Shown piece by piece: positions 41,190 through 56,639 of a DNA stretch of 64,000 nucleotides. How positions within the stretch are numbered: position 1 is the first letter of the stretch; every line of letters starts with the position of its first letter. Both the position numbers and the translations under genes were made by a program. The stretch lies in assembly GCA_026874595.1 (NCBI GenBank), contig CM049314.1, forward strand, positions 1,945,318-2,009,317, read 5' to 3'. The notes beneath the pieces were generated by a model that saw nothing but the letters and a program-made list of their open reading frames with translations, made no database searches and was not told the origin of the DNA. Source of the DNA: Sipunculus nudus. Lineage: Eukaryota > Annelida > Sipuncula > Golfingiida > Sipunculidae.

Positions 41190-44100
41190 TGTCGGGGTGC
41201 CAGTAGACATTAAACATATACCGGCTCAGGTAAACTAGTGTGTCGGGGTGCTAGTAGACATTATACATATACCGGCTGAGGTAAACTAGTGTGTCGGGGG
41301 TGCTAGTAGACATTGTACATAAACCGGCACAGGTAAACTAGTGTGTCGGGGGTGCTAGTAGACATTATACAAATGCCGTCTCAGGTGAACTAGTGTGTCG
41401 GTGGTGTTAGTAGACATTATACAAATGCCTGTTTAGTTAAACTAGTGTCTCGAGGGTGCTAGTAGACATTATATAAATACCGGCTCAGGTAAACTAGTGT
41501 GTCGGGGGTGCTTGTAAACATTATACTTATACCGGCACAGGTAAACTAGTGTGTCTGATGTGCTAGTAGACATACTAGTGTATCGGGGTGTTAGAAGACA
41601 TTATACATATACCGGCTCAGGTTTAGTAGTGTCTCTCGGGTACTAGTAGACATTATACATATACCGGCTCAGGTGATCTAGTGTGTCAGGGGTGCTAGTA
41701 GACATATACATATACCGGCACAGGTAAACTAGTGTGTCGTGCTGTTAGAAGACATTATACTTATACCGGTTCAGGTTAACTAGCATGTCACGGTGCTAGT
41801 AGACATTACACATATACCGGCTCAGGTAAACTAGTGTGTCGGGGGTGCTAGTAGATATTTTACAAATACCTGATCAGGTAAACAAGTGTGTCGGGGGTGC
41901 TAGTAGACATTATACAAATGCCGGCTTAGGTAAACTAGTGTGTCGGGGGTGCTTGTAGACATTATATAATTACAGGCTCAGGTAAACTAGTGTGTCAGGG
42001 GTGCTTGTAAACATTATACATATACCGGCACAGGTAAACTAGTGTGTCGAGTTGCTATTAGACATTATACATGTACCCGCTCAGGTAAACTAGTTTCTCG
42101 GGGTGCTAGTAGAAATTATACATAAACAGGCTCAGGTAAACTAGTGTGTCGGGGGTGCTTGTAAACATTATACATATACCGGCACAGGTAAACTAGTGTG
42201 TCGGGGGTGCTAGTAGGCTTTAAACATATACCTGTACAGGTTAGATTTGTGGCTGATGTGCTAGTAGACAATATACATAAACCAGATCAGGTAAACTAGA
42301 GTGTCGGGGGTGCTAGTAGACATTATACATATACCTGTTCAAGTAAACTAGTGTGTCTGATGTGCTAGTAGACATACATATACCGGCTCAGGTAAGCTAG
42401 TGTGTCGGGGGTGTTAGTAGACATTATATATATACTGGCTCAGGTAAACTAGTGTGTCGTGGCGCTAGTAGACATTATACATATACCGGCTCAGGTAAAC
42501 TAGTGTATTGGGGGTGCTAGTAGACATTATACATATACCGGCTCAGGTGATCTAGTGTGTCAGGGGTGCTAGTAGACATATACATATACCGGCACAGGTA
42601 AACTAGTGTGTCGTGCTGTTAGAAGACATTATACTTATACCGGTTCAGGTTAACTAGCATGTCACGGTGCTAGTAGACATTACACATATACCGGCTCAGG
42701 TAAACTAGTGTGTCGGGGGTGCTAGTAGATATTTTACAAATACCTGATCAGGTAAACAAGTGTGTCGGGGGTGCTAGTAGACATTATACAAATGCCGGCT
42801 TAGGTAAACTAGTGTGTCGGGGGTGCTTGTAGACATTATATAATTACAGGCTCAGGTAAACTAGTGTGTCAGGGGTGCTTGTAAACATTATACATATACC
42901 GGCACAGGTAAACTAGTGTGTCGAGTTGCTATTAGACATTATACATGTACCCGCTCAGGTAAACTAGTTTCTCGGGGTGCTAGTAGAAATTATACATAAA
43001 CAGGCTCAGGTAAACTAGTGTGTCGGGGGTGCTTGTAAACATTATACATATACCGGCACAGGTAAACTAGTGTGTCGGGGTGCCAGTAGACATTAAACAT
43101 ATACCGGCTCAGGTAAACTAGTGTGTCGGGGTGCTAGTAGACATTATACATATACCGGCTGAGGTAAACTAGTGTGTCGGGGGTGCTAGTAGACATTGTA
43201 CATAAACCGGCACAGGTAAACTAGTGTGTCGGGGGTGCTAGTAGACATTATACAAATGCCGTCTCAGGTGAACTAGTGTGTCGGTGGTGTTAGTAGACAT
43301 TATACAAATGCCTGTTTAGTTAAACTAGTGTCTCGAGGGTGCTAGTAGACATTATATAAATACCGGCTCAGGTAAACTAGTGTGTCGGGGGTGCTTGTAA
43401 ACATTATACTTATACCGGCACAGGTAAACTAGTGTGTCTGATGTGCTAGTAGACATACTAGTGTATCGGGGTGTTAGAAGACATTATACATATACCGGCT
43501 CAGGTTTAGTAGTGTCTCTCGGGTACTAGTAGACATTATACATATACCGGCTCAGGTGATCTAGTGTGTCAGGGGTGCTAGTAGACATATACATATACCG
43601 GCACAGGTAAACTAGTGTGTCGTGCTGTTAGAAGACATTATACTTATACCGGTTCAGGTTAACTAGCATGTCACGGTGCTAGTAGACATTACACATATAC
43701 CGGCTCAGGTAAACTAGTGTGTCGGGGGTGCTAGTAGATATTTTACAAATACCTGATCAGGTAAACAAGTGTGTCGGGGGTGCTAGTAGACATTATACAA
43801 ATGCCGGCTTAGGTAAACTAGTGTGTCGGGGGTGCTTGTAGACATTATATAATTACAGGCTCAGGTAAACTAGTGTGTCAGGGGTGCTTGTAAACATTAT
43901 ACATATACCGGCACAGGTAAACTAGTGTGTCGAGTTGCTATTAGACATTATACATGTACCCGCTCAGGTAAACTAGTTTCTCGGGGTGCTAGTAGAAATT
44001 ATACATAAACAGGCTCAGGTAAACTAGTGTGTCGGGGGTGCTTGTAAACATTATACATATACCGGCACAGGTAAACTAGTGTGTCGGGGGTGCTAGTAGG

Positions 44101-44538
44101 CTTTAAACATATACCTGTACAGGTTAGATTTGTGTCTGATGTGCTAGTAGACAATATACATAAACCGGATCAGGTAAACTAGAGTGTCGGGGGTGCTAGT
44201 AGACATTATACATATACATGTTCAAGTAAACTAGTGTGTCTGATGTGCTAGTAGACATACATATACCGGCTCAGGTAAGCTAGTGTGTCGGGGGTGTTAG
44301 TAGACATTATATATATACTGGCTCAGGTAAACTAGTGTGTCGTGGCGCTAGTAGACATTATACATATACCGGCTCAGGTAAACTAGTGTATTGGGGGTGC
44401 TAGTAGACATTATACATATACCGGCTCAGGTGATCTAGTGTGTCAGGGGTGCTAGTAGACATATACATATACCGGCACAGGTAAACTAGTGTGTCGTGCT
44501 GTTAGAAGACATTATACTTATACCGGTTCAGGTTAACT
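41190..44538. repeat. Duplicated segment at 1,883-bp offset
   Basis: Bases about 41,190-42,655 match 43,073-44,538. GTCTGATG next to the truncated monomer is at 41553 and 43436, and GTATTGGGGG at 42505 and 44388; both give 1,883 bp. The right limit is where the second copy changes from the TAGCATGTCACGG to the TAGTATGTCACGG form. Between the copies lies unrelated monomer order, so the duplication is not a simple tandem. Confidence 0.78.
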
Positions 44539-47500
44539 AGTATGTCACGGTGCTAGTACACATTACACATATACCGGTTCAGGTAAACTAGTGTGTGGGG
44601 GTGCCATTAGACATTAAACATATACCGGCTCAGGTAAACTAGTGTGTCGGGGGTACTAGTAAACATTTTACAAATGCCGGCTCATGTAAACTAGTGTGTC
44701 GGGGTGCCAGTAGACATAAAACATATACCGGCGCAGGTAAACTAGTGTGACGGGGTGCTAGTAGACATTATACATATACCGGCTTAGGTAAACTAGTGTG
44801 TCGGGGGTGTTAGTAGACATTGTACATAAACCGGCTCAGGTAAACTAGTGTGTCGGGGGTGCTAGTAGACATTATACAAATGCTGGCTCTGGTAAACTAG
44901 TGTGTCGGGGTGCTAGTAGACATTAAACATATACCGGCTCAGGTAAACCAGTTTGTCGGGGGTGCTAGTAGACATTATACATATACCGGCTCATGTAAAC
45001 TAGTGTGTCTGGGGTGCTAGTAGACATTATACATAAACCGGATCAGGTAAACTAGTGTGTCGGGGGTGCTAGTAGACATAATACATATACCTGTACAGGT
45101 AAATTAGTGTGTCTGATGTGCTTGTAGACATTAAACATATACCTGTACAGGTAAACTAGTGTGTCGGGGGTGCTAATAGACATTATACATATACCGGCTC
45201 AGGTAAACTAGTGTGTCGTGGCGGTAGTAGACATTATACATATACTGGCTCAGGTAAATTAGTGCGTCTGATGTGCTAGTACACATTATACATAAACCGG
45301 CTCAGGTAAACTAGTGTGCCAGGGGGGATAGTAGACATTATACTTATACCTGTACAGGTAAACTTGTGTGTCGGGGGTGCTAGTAGACATAATACATATA
45401 CTTGCTCAGGTAAACTAGTGTGTCGTAGCGCTAGTAGACATTATACATATACCGGCTCAGGTAAACTAGTGTATCGAGGGTGCTAGTAGACATTTTACAA
45501 ATACCGGCTCAGGTAAACTAGTATGTCGGGGGTGCTAGTAGACATTATATAAATGCCGCCTTAGGTAAACTAGTGTGTCGGGGGTGCTAGTAGACATTAT
45601 ATAAATACAGGCTCAGGTAAACTAGTGTGTCGGGGGTGCTTGTAAACATTATACATATACTGGCACAGGTAAACTAGTGTGTCGGGTTGCTATTAGACAT
45701 TATACATGTACCCGCTCAGGTAAACTAGTGTGTCGGGGGTACTAGTAAACATTTTACAAATGCCGGCTCAGGTAAACTAGTGTGTCGGGGTGCCAGTAGA
45801 CATTAAACATATACCGGCTCAGGTAAACTAGTGTGTCGGGGTGCTAGTAGACATTATACATATACCGGCTGAGGTAAACTAGTGTGTCGGGGGTGCTAGT
45901 AGACATTGTACATAAACCGGCACAGGTAAACTAGTGTGTCGGGGGTGCTAGTAGACATTATACAAATGCCGTCTCAGGTGAACTAGTGTGTCGGTGGTGT
46001 TAGTAGACATTATACAAATGCCTGTTTAGTTAAACTAGTGTCTCGAGGGTGCTAGTAGACATTATATAAATACCGGCTCAGGTAAACTAGTGTGTCGGGG
46101 GTGCTTGTAAACATTATACTTATACCGGCACAGGTAAACTAGTGTGTCTGATGTGCTAGTAGACATACTAGTGTATCGGGGTGTTAGAAGACATTATACA
46201 TATACCGGCTCAGGTTTAGTAGTGTCTCTCGGGTACTAGTAGACATTATACATATACCGGCTCAGGTGATCTAGTGTGTCAGGGGTGCTAGTAGACATAT
46301 ACATATACCGGCACAGGTAAACTAGTGTGTCGTGCTGTTAGAAGACATTATACTTATACCGGTTCAGGTTAACTAGCATGTCACGGTGCTAGTAGACATT
46401 ACACATATACCGGCTCAGGTAAACTAGTGTGTCGGGGGTGCTAGTAGATATTTTACAAATACCTGATCAGGTAAACAAGTGTGTCGGGGGTGCTAGTAGA
46501 CATTATACAAATGCCGGCTTAGGTAAACTAGTGTGTCGGGGGTGCTAGTAGACATTATATAATTACAGGCTCAGGTAAACTAGTGTGTCAGGGGTGCTTG
46601 TAAACATTATACATATACCGGCACAGGTAAACTAGTGTGTCGAGATGCTATTAGACATTATACATGTACCCGCTCAGGTAAACTAGTTTCTCGGGGTGCT
46701 AGTAGAAATTATACATAAACAGCCTCAGGTAAACTAGTGTGTCGGGGGTGCTTGTAAACATTATACATATACCGGCACAGGTAAACTAGTGTGTCGGGGG
46801 TGCTAGTAGGCTTTAAACATATACCTGTACAGGTAAGATTTGTGTCTGATGTGCTAGTAGACAATATACATAAACCGGATCAGGTAAACTAGAGTGTCGG
46901 GGGTGCTAGTAGACATTATACATATACCTGTTCAAGTAAACTAGTGTGTCTGATGTGCTAGTAGACATACATATACCGGCTCAGGTAAGCTAGTGTGTCG
47001 GGGGTGTAAGTAGACATTATATATATACTGGCTCAGGTAAACTAGTGTGTCGTGGCGCTAGTAGACATTATACATATACCGGCTCAGGTAAACTAGTGTA
47101 TTGGGGGTGCTAGTAGACATTATACATATACCGGCTCAGGTGATCTAGTGTGTCAGGGGTGCTAGTAGACATATACATATACCGGCACAGGTAAACTAGT
47201 GTGTCGTGCTGTTAGAAGACATTATACTTATACCGGTTCAGGTTAACTAGTATGTCACGGTGCTAGTACACATTACACATATACCGGTTCAGGTAAACTA
47301 GTGTGTGGGGGTGCCATTAGACATTAAACATATACCGGCTCAGGTAAACTAGTGTGTCGGGGGTACTAGTAAACATTTTACAAATGCCGGCTCATGTAAA
47401 CTAGTGTGTCGGGGTGCCAGTAGACATAAAACATATACCGGCGCAGGTAAACTAGTGTGACGGGGTGCTAGTAGACATTATACATATACCGGCTTAGGTA

Positions 47501-48200
47501 AACTAGTGTGTCGGGGGTGTTAGTAGACATTGTACATAAAGCGGCTCAGGTAAACTAGTGTGTCGGGGGTGCTAGTAGACATTATACAAATGCTGGCTCT
47601 GGTAAACTAGTGTGTCGGGGTGCTAGTAGACATTAAACATATACCGGCTCAGGTAAACCAGTTTGTCGGGGGTGCTAGTAGACATTATACATATACCGGC
47701 TCAGGTAAACTAGTGTGTCTGGGGTGCTAGTAGACATTATACATAAACCGGATCAGGTAAACTAGTGTGTCGGGGGTGCTAGTAGACATAATACATATAC
47801 CTGTACAGGTAAATTAGTGTGTCTGATGTGCTTGTAGACATTAAACATATACCTGTACAGGTAAACTAGTGTTTCGGGGGTGCTAATAGACATTATACAT
47901 ATACCGGCTCAGGTAAACTAGTGTGTCGTGGCGGTAGTAGACATTATACATATACTGGCTCAGGTAAATTAGTGCGTCTGATGTGCTAGTAGACATTATA
48001 CATAAACCGGCTCAGGTAAACTAGTGTGCCAGGGGGGATAGTAGACATTATACTTATACCTGTACAGGTAAACTTGTGTGTCGGGGGTGCTAGTAGACAT
48101 AATACATATACTTGCTCAGGTAAACTAGTGTGTCGTAGCGCTAGTAGACATTATACATATACCGGCTCAGGTAAACTAGTGTATCGAGGGTGCTAGTAGA
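43070..48200. repeat. Duplicated segment at 2,710-bp offset
   Basis: Bases about 43,070-45,490 match 45,780-48,200. The offset is exactly 2,710 bp at three markers: GTCTG plus truncated monomer (43436/46146), GTATTGGGGG (44388/47098) and AGTGTGTCGGGGG before TACTAG (44641/47351). It shares its left end with the second copy of the 1,883-bp duplication, so that segment occurs three times with decreasing shared length. Confidence 0.8.
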
Positions 48201-51200
48201 CATTATACATATACTGGCTCAGGTAAACTAGTGTGTCTGGGGTGCTAGTAGAATTTAAACATATACCGGCTCAGGTTAACGAGTATATCACTGGTGCTAG
48301 TAGACATATTCATATACCGGCTCAGGTAAATTAGTTTGTCTGGGGTGCTAGTAGACATTATACATATACCGGCATAGGTGAACTAGTGTGTCGGGGTGTT
48401 ACTAGACATTATACATATACCAGCACACTTAAACTAGTGTGTCTGGGGGGCTAGTAGACATTATATATGTACCGGCTCAGGTGAACTAGTATGTCAGGGG
48501 TGCTAGTAGACATTATACATTTACCGGCTCAGGTTAAGTAGTGTCTCTGGGATTCTAGTAGACATTATACATATACCGGCACAGGTGATCTAGTGTGTCA
48601 GGGGTGCTAGTAGACATTATACATATACCAGCACTGGTAAACAAGTGTGTCTGGGGGCTAGTATACATTATACATATACCGGCACAGCTAAACTAGTGTG
48701 TCGGGTTGCTATTAGACATAATACATGTACCCGCTCAGGTAAACTAGTGTGTCGGGGTGCTAGTAGAAATTATACATAAACAGGCTCAGGTAAACCGGTG
48801 TGTCGTGGTGCTAGTAGACATTATACATATACCGGCTCAGTTAAATTGGTGTGTCAGTGGTGCTAGAAGACATTTTACAAATACCGGCTCAGGTAAACTA
48901 GTGTGTCGGGGAAGCTAGTTGACAACATACAAATGCCGGCTCAAGTAAACTAGTGTGCCGTGGTGCTAGTAGACATTAAACAAATCCGGCACAGGCAAAC
49001 TAGTGTGTCGGGGGTGCTAGTAGACATTATACATATACCGGCTGAGGTAAACTAGACTGTCTATGGGATGATAGTAGACATTATACATAAACAGGCTCAG
49101 GTAAACTAGTGTGTCTTGGGTGCAAGTAGACATTATACATATACCTGTACAGGTAATCTAATGTCTGATGTGCTAGTAGACATTATACATAAACCGGCTC
49201 AGGTAAACTAGTGTGTCGGGGGTGCTAATAGACATTATACATATATTGGCTCAGGTAAACTAGTGTGTCGGGGGTGCTAGTAGACATTAAACATATACCG
49301 GCTCAGGTAAACGAGTGTGTCACTGGTGCTAGTAGACATATACATATACCGGCTCAGGTAAACTAGTGTGTCTGGGGTGCTAGTGGACATTATACATATA
49401 CCGGCACAGGTTAAGTAGTGTCTCTGGGATGCTAGTAGACATTATACATATATCGGCACAGGTGAACTAGTGTGTCAGGGGTGCTAGTAGACATTATACA
49501 TGTATCCGCTCAGGTAAACTAGTGTGTCGTGCTGTTAGTAGACATTATACTTATACCGGCTCAGGAAAACTAGTGAGTCGGGGGTGCTTGTAAACATTAT
49601 ACATATACCGGCACAGCTAAACTAGTGTGTCGGGTTGCTATTAGACATAATACATGTACCCGCTCAGGTAAACTAGTGTGTCGGGGTGCTAGTAGAAATT
49701 ATACACAAACAGGCTCAGGTAAACTAGTGTGTCACGGGTGCTAGTACACATTATAGATATACTGACACAGGAAAACTAGGGTGTCGGGGATGCAAGTAGA
49801 CATTATACATATACCGGCTCAGGTAAACTAGTGTATCGCGGTGCTAGTAGACATTTTACAAATACCGGCTCAGGTAAACTAGTATGTCGGGGTTGCTAGT
49901 AGACATTATATAAATGCCCCCTTAGGTAAACTAGTGTGTCGGGGGTGCTTGTAAACATTATACATATACCGGCACAGGTAAACTAGTGTGTCGGGTTGCT
50001 ATTAGACATTATACATGTACCCGCTCAGGTAAACTAGTGTGTCGGGGGTACTAGTAAACATTTTACAAATGCCGGCTCAGGTAAACTAGTGTGTCGGGGT
50101 GCCAGTAGACATTAAACATATACCGGCTCAGGTAAACTAGTGTGTCGGGGTGCTAGTAGACATTATACATATACCGGCTGAGGTAAACTAGTGTGTCGGG
50201 GGTGCTAGTAGACATTGTACATAAACCGGCACAGGTAAACTAGTGTGTCGGGGGTGCTAGTAGACATTATACAAATGCCGGCTCAGGTGAACTAGTGTGT
50301 CGGTGGTGCTAGTAGACATTATACAAATGCCGGTTTAGTTAAACTAGTGTCTCGAGGGTGCTAGTAGACTAAAATAAATACCGGCTCAGGTAAACTAGTG
50401 TGTCGGGGGTGCTTGTAAACATTATACTTATACCGGCACAGGTAAACTAGTGTGTCTGATGTGCTAGTAGACATACTAGTGTGTCGGGGTGTTAGAAGAC
50501 ATTATACATATACCGGCTCAGGTTAAGTAGTGTCTCTCGGGTACTAGTAGACATTATACATATACCGGCTCAGGTGATCTAGTGTGTCAGGGGTGCTAGT
50601 AGACATATACATATACCGGCACAGGTAAACTAGTGTGTCGTGCTGTTAGAAGACATTATACTTATACCGGTTCAGGTTAACTAGCATGTCACGGTGCTAG
50701 TAGACATTACACATATACCGGCTCAGGTAAACTAGTGTGTCGGGGGTGCTAGTAGATATTTTACAAATACCTGATCAGGTAAACAAGTGTGTCGGGGGTG
50801 CTAGTAGACATTATACAAATGCCGGCTTAGGTAAACTAGTGTGTCGGGGGTGCTAGTAGACATTATATAATTACAGGCTCAGGTAAACTAGTGTGTCAGG
50901 GGTGCTTGTAAACATTATACATATACCGGCACAGGTAAACTAGTGTGTCGAGTTGCTATTAGACATTATACATGTACCCGCTCAGGTAAACTAGTGTCTC
51001 GGGGTGCTAGTAGAAATTATACATAAACAGGCTCAGGTAAACTAGTGTGTCGGGGGTGCTTGTAAACATTATACATATACCGGCACAGGTAAACTAGTGT
51101 GTCGGGGGTGCTAGTAGGCTTTAAACAAATACCTGTACAGGTAAGATTTGTGTCTGATGTGCTAGTAGACAATATACATAAAAACCGGATCAGGTAAACT

Positions 51201-52899
51201 AGAGTGTCGGGGGTGCTAGTAGACATTATACATATACCTGTACAAGTAAACTAGTGTGTCTGATGTGCTAGTAGACATACATATACCGGCTCAGGTAAGC
51301 TAGTGTGTCGGGGGTGTTAGTAGACATTATATATATACTGGCTCAGGTAAACTAGTGTGTCGTGGCGCTAGTAGACATTATACATATACCGGCTCAGGTA
51401 AACTAGTGTATTGGGGGTGCTAGTAGACATTATACATATACTGGCTCAGGTAAACTAGTGTGTCTGGGGTGCTAGTAGACATTATACATATACCGGCACA
51501 GGTGAACCAGTGTATCGGGGTGTTAGAAGACATTATACATATACCGGCTCAGGTAAACTAGTGTCTCTGGGGTGCTAGTAGACATTATACATATACCGGC
51601 TCAGGTTAACTAGTGTGTCAGGGGTGCTAGTAGACATATACATATACCGGCAGAGGTAAACTAGTGTATCGTGCTGTTAGTAGACATAATACTTATACCG
51701 GTTCAGGTAAACTAGTATATCGTGGTGCTAGTAGACATTATACATATACCGGCTTAGGTAAACTAGTGTGTCGGGGGTGCTAGTAGATATTTTACAAATA
51801 CCTGCTCAGGTAAACTAGTGTGTCGGGGGTGCTAGTCGACATCATACAAATGCCGGTTCAGGTAAACTAGTGGGTGGGGGTGCCATTAGACATTAAACAT
51901 ATACCGGCTCAGGTAAACTAGTGTGTCGGGGCTGCTAGTAGACATTATACATATACCGGCTGAGGTAAACTAGTGTGTCTGGGGTGATAGTAGACATTAT
52001 ACATAAACCGGCTCAGGTAAATTAGTGTGTCGGGGGTCTAGTAGACATAATACATATACCTGTACAGGTAAACTAGTGTGTCTGATGTGCTAGTAGACAT
52101 TATACATAAACCAACTCAGGTAAACTAGTGTGTCGGGGGTGCTAGTAAACATTTTACAAATGCCGGCTCATTTAAACTAGTGTGTCCGGGTGCCAGTAGA
52201 CATTAAACATATACCGGCTCAGGTAAACTAGTGTGTCGGGGGTGCTAGTAGACATTATACATATACCGGCTCAGGTGATCTAGTGTGTCAGGGGTGCTAG
52301 TAGACATATACATATACCGGCACAGGTAAACTAGTGTGTCGTGCTGTTAGAAGACATTATACTTATACCGGTTCAGGTTAACTAGCATGTCACGGTGCTA
52401 GTAGACATTACACATATACCGGCTCAGGTAAACTAGTGTGTCGGGGGTGCTAGTAGATATTTTACAAATACCTGATCAGGTAAACAAGTGTGTCGGGGGT
52501 GCTAGTAGACATTATACAAATGCCGGCTTAGGTAAACTAGTGTGTCGGGGGTGCTAGGAGACATTATATAATTACAGGCTCAGGTAAACTAGTGTGTCAG
52601 GGGTGCTTGTAAACATTATACATATACCGGCACAGGTAAACTAGTGTGTCGAGTTGCTATTAGACATTATACATGTACCCGCTCAGGTAAACTAGTGTCT
52701 CGGGGTGCTAGTAGAAATTATACATAAACAGGCTCAGGTAAACTAGTGTGTCGGGGGTGCTTGTAAACATTATACATATACCGGCACAGGTAAACTAGTG
52801 TGTCGGGGGTGCTAGTAGGCTTTAAACATATACCTGTACAGGTAAGATTTGTGTCTGATGTGCTAGTAGACAATATACATAAACCGGATCAGGTAAACT
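48097..52899. repeat. 4.8-kb satellite segment, copy B (partner at 30.8-35.5 kb)
   Basis: This is the downstream partner of the 30.8-35.5 kb segment. It is about 100 bp longer because of two inserted monomers near 51.49-51.59 kb. Rare shared variants, such as GGTGCTAGGAGACATT near 35.18 and 52.55 kb and CTCATTTAAACTAG near 34.79 and 52.17 kb, show common descent rather than chance similarity of monomers. Confidence 0.85.
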
Positions 52900-54175
52900 A
52901 GAGTGTCGGGGGTGCTAGTAGACATTATACATATACCTGTACAAGTAAACTAGTGTGTCTGATATGCTAGTAGACATACATATACCGGCTCAGGTAAGTT
53001 AGTGTGTCGGGGGTGTTAGTAGACATTATATATATACTGGCTCAGGTAAACTAGTGTGTCGTGGCGCTAGTAGACATTATACATATACCGGCTCAGGTAA
53101 ACTAGTGTATTGGGGGTGCTAGTAGACATTATACATATACTGGCTCAGGTAAACTAGTGTGTCTGGGGTGCTAGTAGACATTATACATATACCGGCACAG
53201 GTGAACCAGTGTATCGGGGTGTTAGAAGACATTATACATATACCGGCTCAGGTAAACTAGTGTCTCTGGGGTGCTAGTAGACATTATATATATACCGGCT
53301 CAGGTTAACTAGTGTGTCGGGGGTGCTAGTAGACATTAAACATATACCGGTACAGTTGAACCAGTGTATCGGGGTGTTAGAAGACATTATACATATACCG
53401 GCTTAGGTTACGTAGTGTCTCTGGGGTGCTAGTAGACATTATACATATCCCGACTCAGGTAAACTAGTATGTCAGGGGTGCTAGTAGACATTATACATAT
53501 ACCGGCACAGGTAAACTAGTGTGTCGGGGGTGCTAGTAGGCTTTAAACATATACCTGTACAGGTAAGATTTGTGTCTGATGTGCTAGTAGACAATATACA
53601 TAAACCGGATCAGGTAAACTAGAGTGTCGGGGTGCTAGTAGACATTATACATATACCTGTACAAGTAAACTAGTGTGTCTGATATGCTAGTAGACATACA
53701 TATACCGGCTCAGGTAAGTAAGTGTGTCGGGGGTGTTAGTAGACATTATATATATACTGGCTCAGGTAAACTAGTGTGTCGTGGCGCTAGTAGACATTAT
53801 ACATATACCGGCTCAGGTAAACTAGTGTATTGGGGGTGCTAGTAGACATTATACATATACTGGCTCAGGTAAACTAGTGTGTCTGGGGTGCTAGTAGACA
53901 TTATACATATACCGGCACAGGTGAACCAGTGTATCGGGGTGTTAGAAGACATTATACATATACCGGCTCAGGTAAACTAGTGTCTCTGGGGTGCTAGTAG
54001 ACATTATACATATACCGGCTCAGGTTAACTAGTGTGTCGGGGGTGCTAGTAGACATTAAACATATACCGGTACAGTTGAACCAGTGTATCGGGGTGTTAG
54101 AAGACATTATACATATACCGGCTTAGGTTACGTAGTGTCTCTGGGGTGCTAGTAGACATTATACATATACCGGCT
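52800..54175. repeat. 720/721-bp tandem duplication near the array's right end
   Basis: The GTAGGCTTTAAAC monomer is at about 52815 and 53536 (721 bp), and GCTTAGGTTACGTAG at 53401 and 54121 (720 bp). The one-base step comes from a G-run of five in one copy and four in the other (AGAGTGTCGGGGGTG against AGAGTGTCGGGGTG). The unit is 14 monomers, the same count as the 722-bp unit at the left end, but with different variants. Confidence 0.8.
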
Positions 54176-56639
54176 CAGGTTAACTAGTGTGTCGGGGGTG
54201 CTAGTAGACATTAAACATATACCGGTACAGGTAAACTAGTGTGTCGTGCTGTTAGTAGACATTAAACATATACCGGCACAGGTGAACCAGTGTATCGGGG
54301 TGTTAGAAGACATTATACATATACCGGCTGAGGTAAACTAGTGTGTCTGGGGTGATAGTAGACATTATACATAAACCGGCTCAGGTAAATTAGTGTGTCG
54401 GGGGTCTAGTAGACATAATACATATACCTGTACAGGTAAACTAGTGTGTCTGATGTGCTAGTAGACATTATACATAAACCAACTCAGGTAAACTAGTGTG
54501 TCGGGGGTGCTAGTAAACATTTTACAAATGCCGGCTCATTTAAACTAGTGTGTCCGGGTGCCAGTAGACATTAAACATATACCGGCTCAGGTAAACTAGT
54601 GTGTCGGGGGTGCTAGTAGACATTATACATATACCGGCTGAGGTAAACTAGTGTGTCGGGGGTGCTAGTAGACATTAAACATATACCGGTACAGTTGAAC
54701 CAGTGTATCGGGGTGTTAGAAGACATTATACATATACCGGCTTAGGTTATGTAGTGTCTCTGGGGTGCTAGTAGACATTATACATATCCCGACTCAGGTG
54801 AACTAGTATGTCAGGGGTGCTAGTAGACATATACATATACCGGTACAGGTAAACTAGTGTGTCGTGCTGTTAGTAGACATTAAACATATACCGGCACAGG
54901 TGAACCAGTGTATCGGGGTGTTAGAAGACATTATACATATACCGGCTGAGGTAAATTAGTGTGTCGGGGGTGCTAGTAGACATTGTACATAAACCGGCTC
55001 AGGTAAACTAGTGTGTACGGGGTGCTTGTAGACATTATACATAAACCGGCTCAGGCAAACTAGTGTGTCATGGGGGCTAGTAGACATTATCCATATACCG
55101 GCTCAGGTAAACTAGTGTGTCGGGGTGCTTGTAGACATTATACATAAACCGGCTCAGGCAAACTAGTGTGTCATGGGGGCTAGTAGACATTATACATATA
55201 CCTGTATAGGTAAACTTGTGTGTCGGGGGTGCTTATTCACATTATACATATACCCCCTTAGGTAAACTAGTGTGTCATGGCGGTAGTAGACATTATACAT
55301 ATACTGGCTCAGGTAAATTAGTGTGTCTGATGTGCTAGTAGACATTATACATAAACCGGCTCAGGTAAACTAGTGTGTCAGGGGGGCCAGTAGACATTAT
55401 ACTTATACCTGTACAGGTAAAATTGTGTGTCGGGGGTCCTAGTAGACATTATACATATACTTGATAAGGTAAACTAGTGTGTCGTTGCGCTAGAAGACAT
55501 TATACATATACCGGCTCAGGTTAAGTAGTGTCTCTGCGGTGCTAGTAGACATTATAGATATCCCAACTCAGGTGAACTAGTGTGTCAGGGATGCTAGTAG
55601 ACATAAACATATACCGGCACAGGTAAACTAGTGTGTCGTGCTGTTAGTAGACATTATACATAAACCAGCTCAGGTAAACTAGTGTGTCGGGAGTGCTCGT
55701 AGATATTTTACAAATACCTGCTCAGGTAAACTAGTGTGTCGGGGGTGCTAGTCGATATTATACATATACTGGCTGAGGTAAACTAGTGTGTGGGGTGCTA
55801 GTAGACATTATACATATACCTGCTGAGGTAAACTAGTGTGTATGGGGTGCTAGTAGACATTATACATAAACCGGCTCAGGTAAACTAGTGTGTCGGGGGT
55901 GCTAGTAGACATAATACATATATACCTGTACAGGTAAACTAGTGTGTCTGATGTGCTAGTAGACATTATACATACACCGGCTCAGGTAAACTAGTGTGTC
56001 GGGGGTACTAGTAAACATTTTACAAATGCTGGCTCAGGTAAACTAGTGTGTCGGGGTGCCAGTAGACATTAAACATATACCGGCTCAGGTAAACTAGTGT
56101 GTCGGGGGTGCTAGTAGACATTTTACATATACCGGCTGAGGTAAACTAGTGTGTCGGGGGTGCTAGTAGACATTGTTCATAAACCGGCTCAGGTAAACTA
56201 GTATGTCGGGGGTGCTAGTAGACATAATACAAATGCCGGCTCAGGTAAACTAGTGTGTCGATGGTGCTAGTAGACATTATACAAATGCCGGTTTAGTTAA
56301 ACTAGTGTATCGGGGGTGCTAGTAGACATTATATAAATACCGGCTCAGGTAAACTAGTGTGTCGGGGGTGCTTGTAAACATTATACTTATACCGGCACAG
56401 GTAAACTAGTGTGTCGGTTGCTATTAGACATTATACATGTACCCGCTCAGGTAAACTAGTGTGTCGGGGTGCTAGTAGAAATTATACATAAACAGGCTCA
56501 GGTAAACTAGTGTGTCGGGGGTGCTTGTTAACATTATACTTATACCGGCAGAGGTAAACTAGTCTGTCGGGTTGCTATAAGACATTATACATGTACCCGC
56601 TCAGGTAAACTAGTGTGTCGGGGTGCTAGTAGAAATTAT

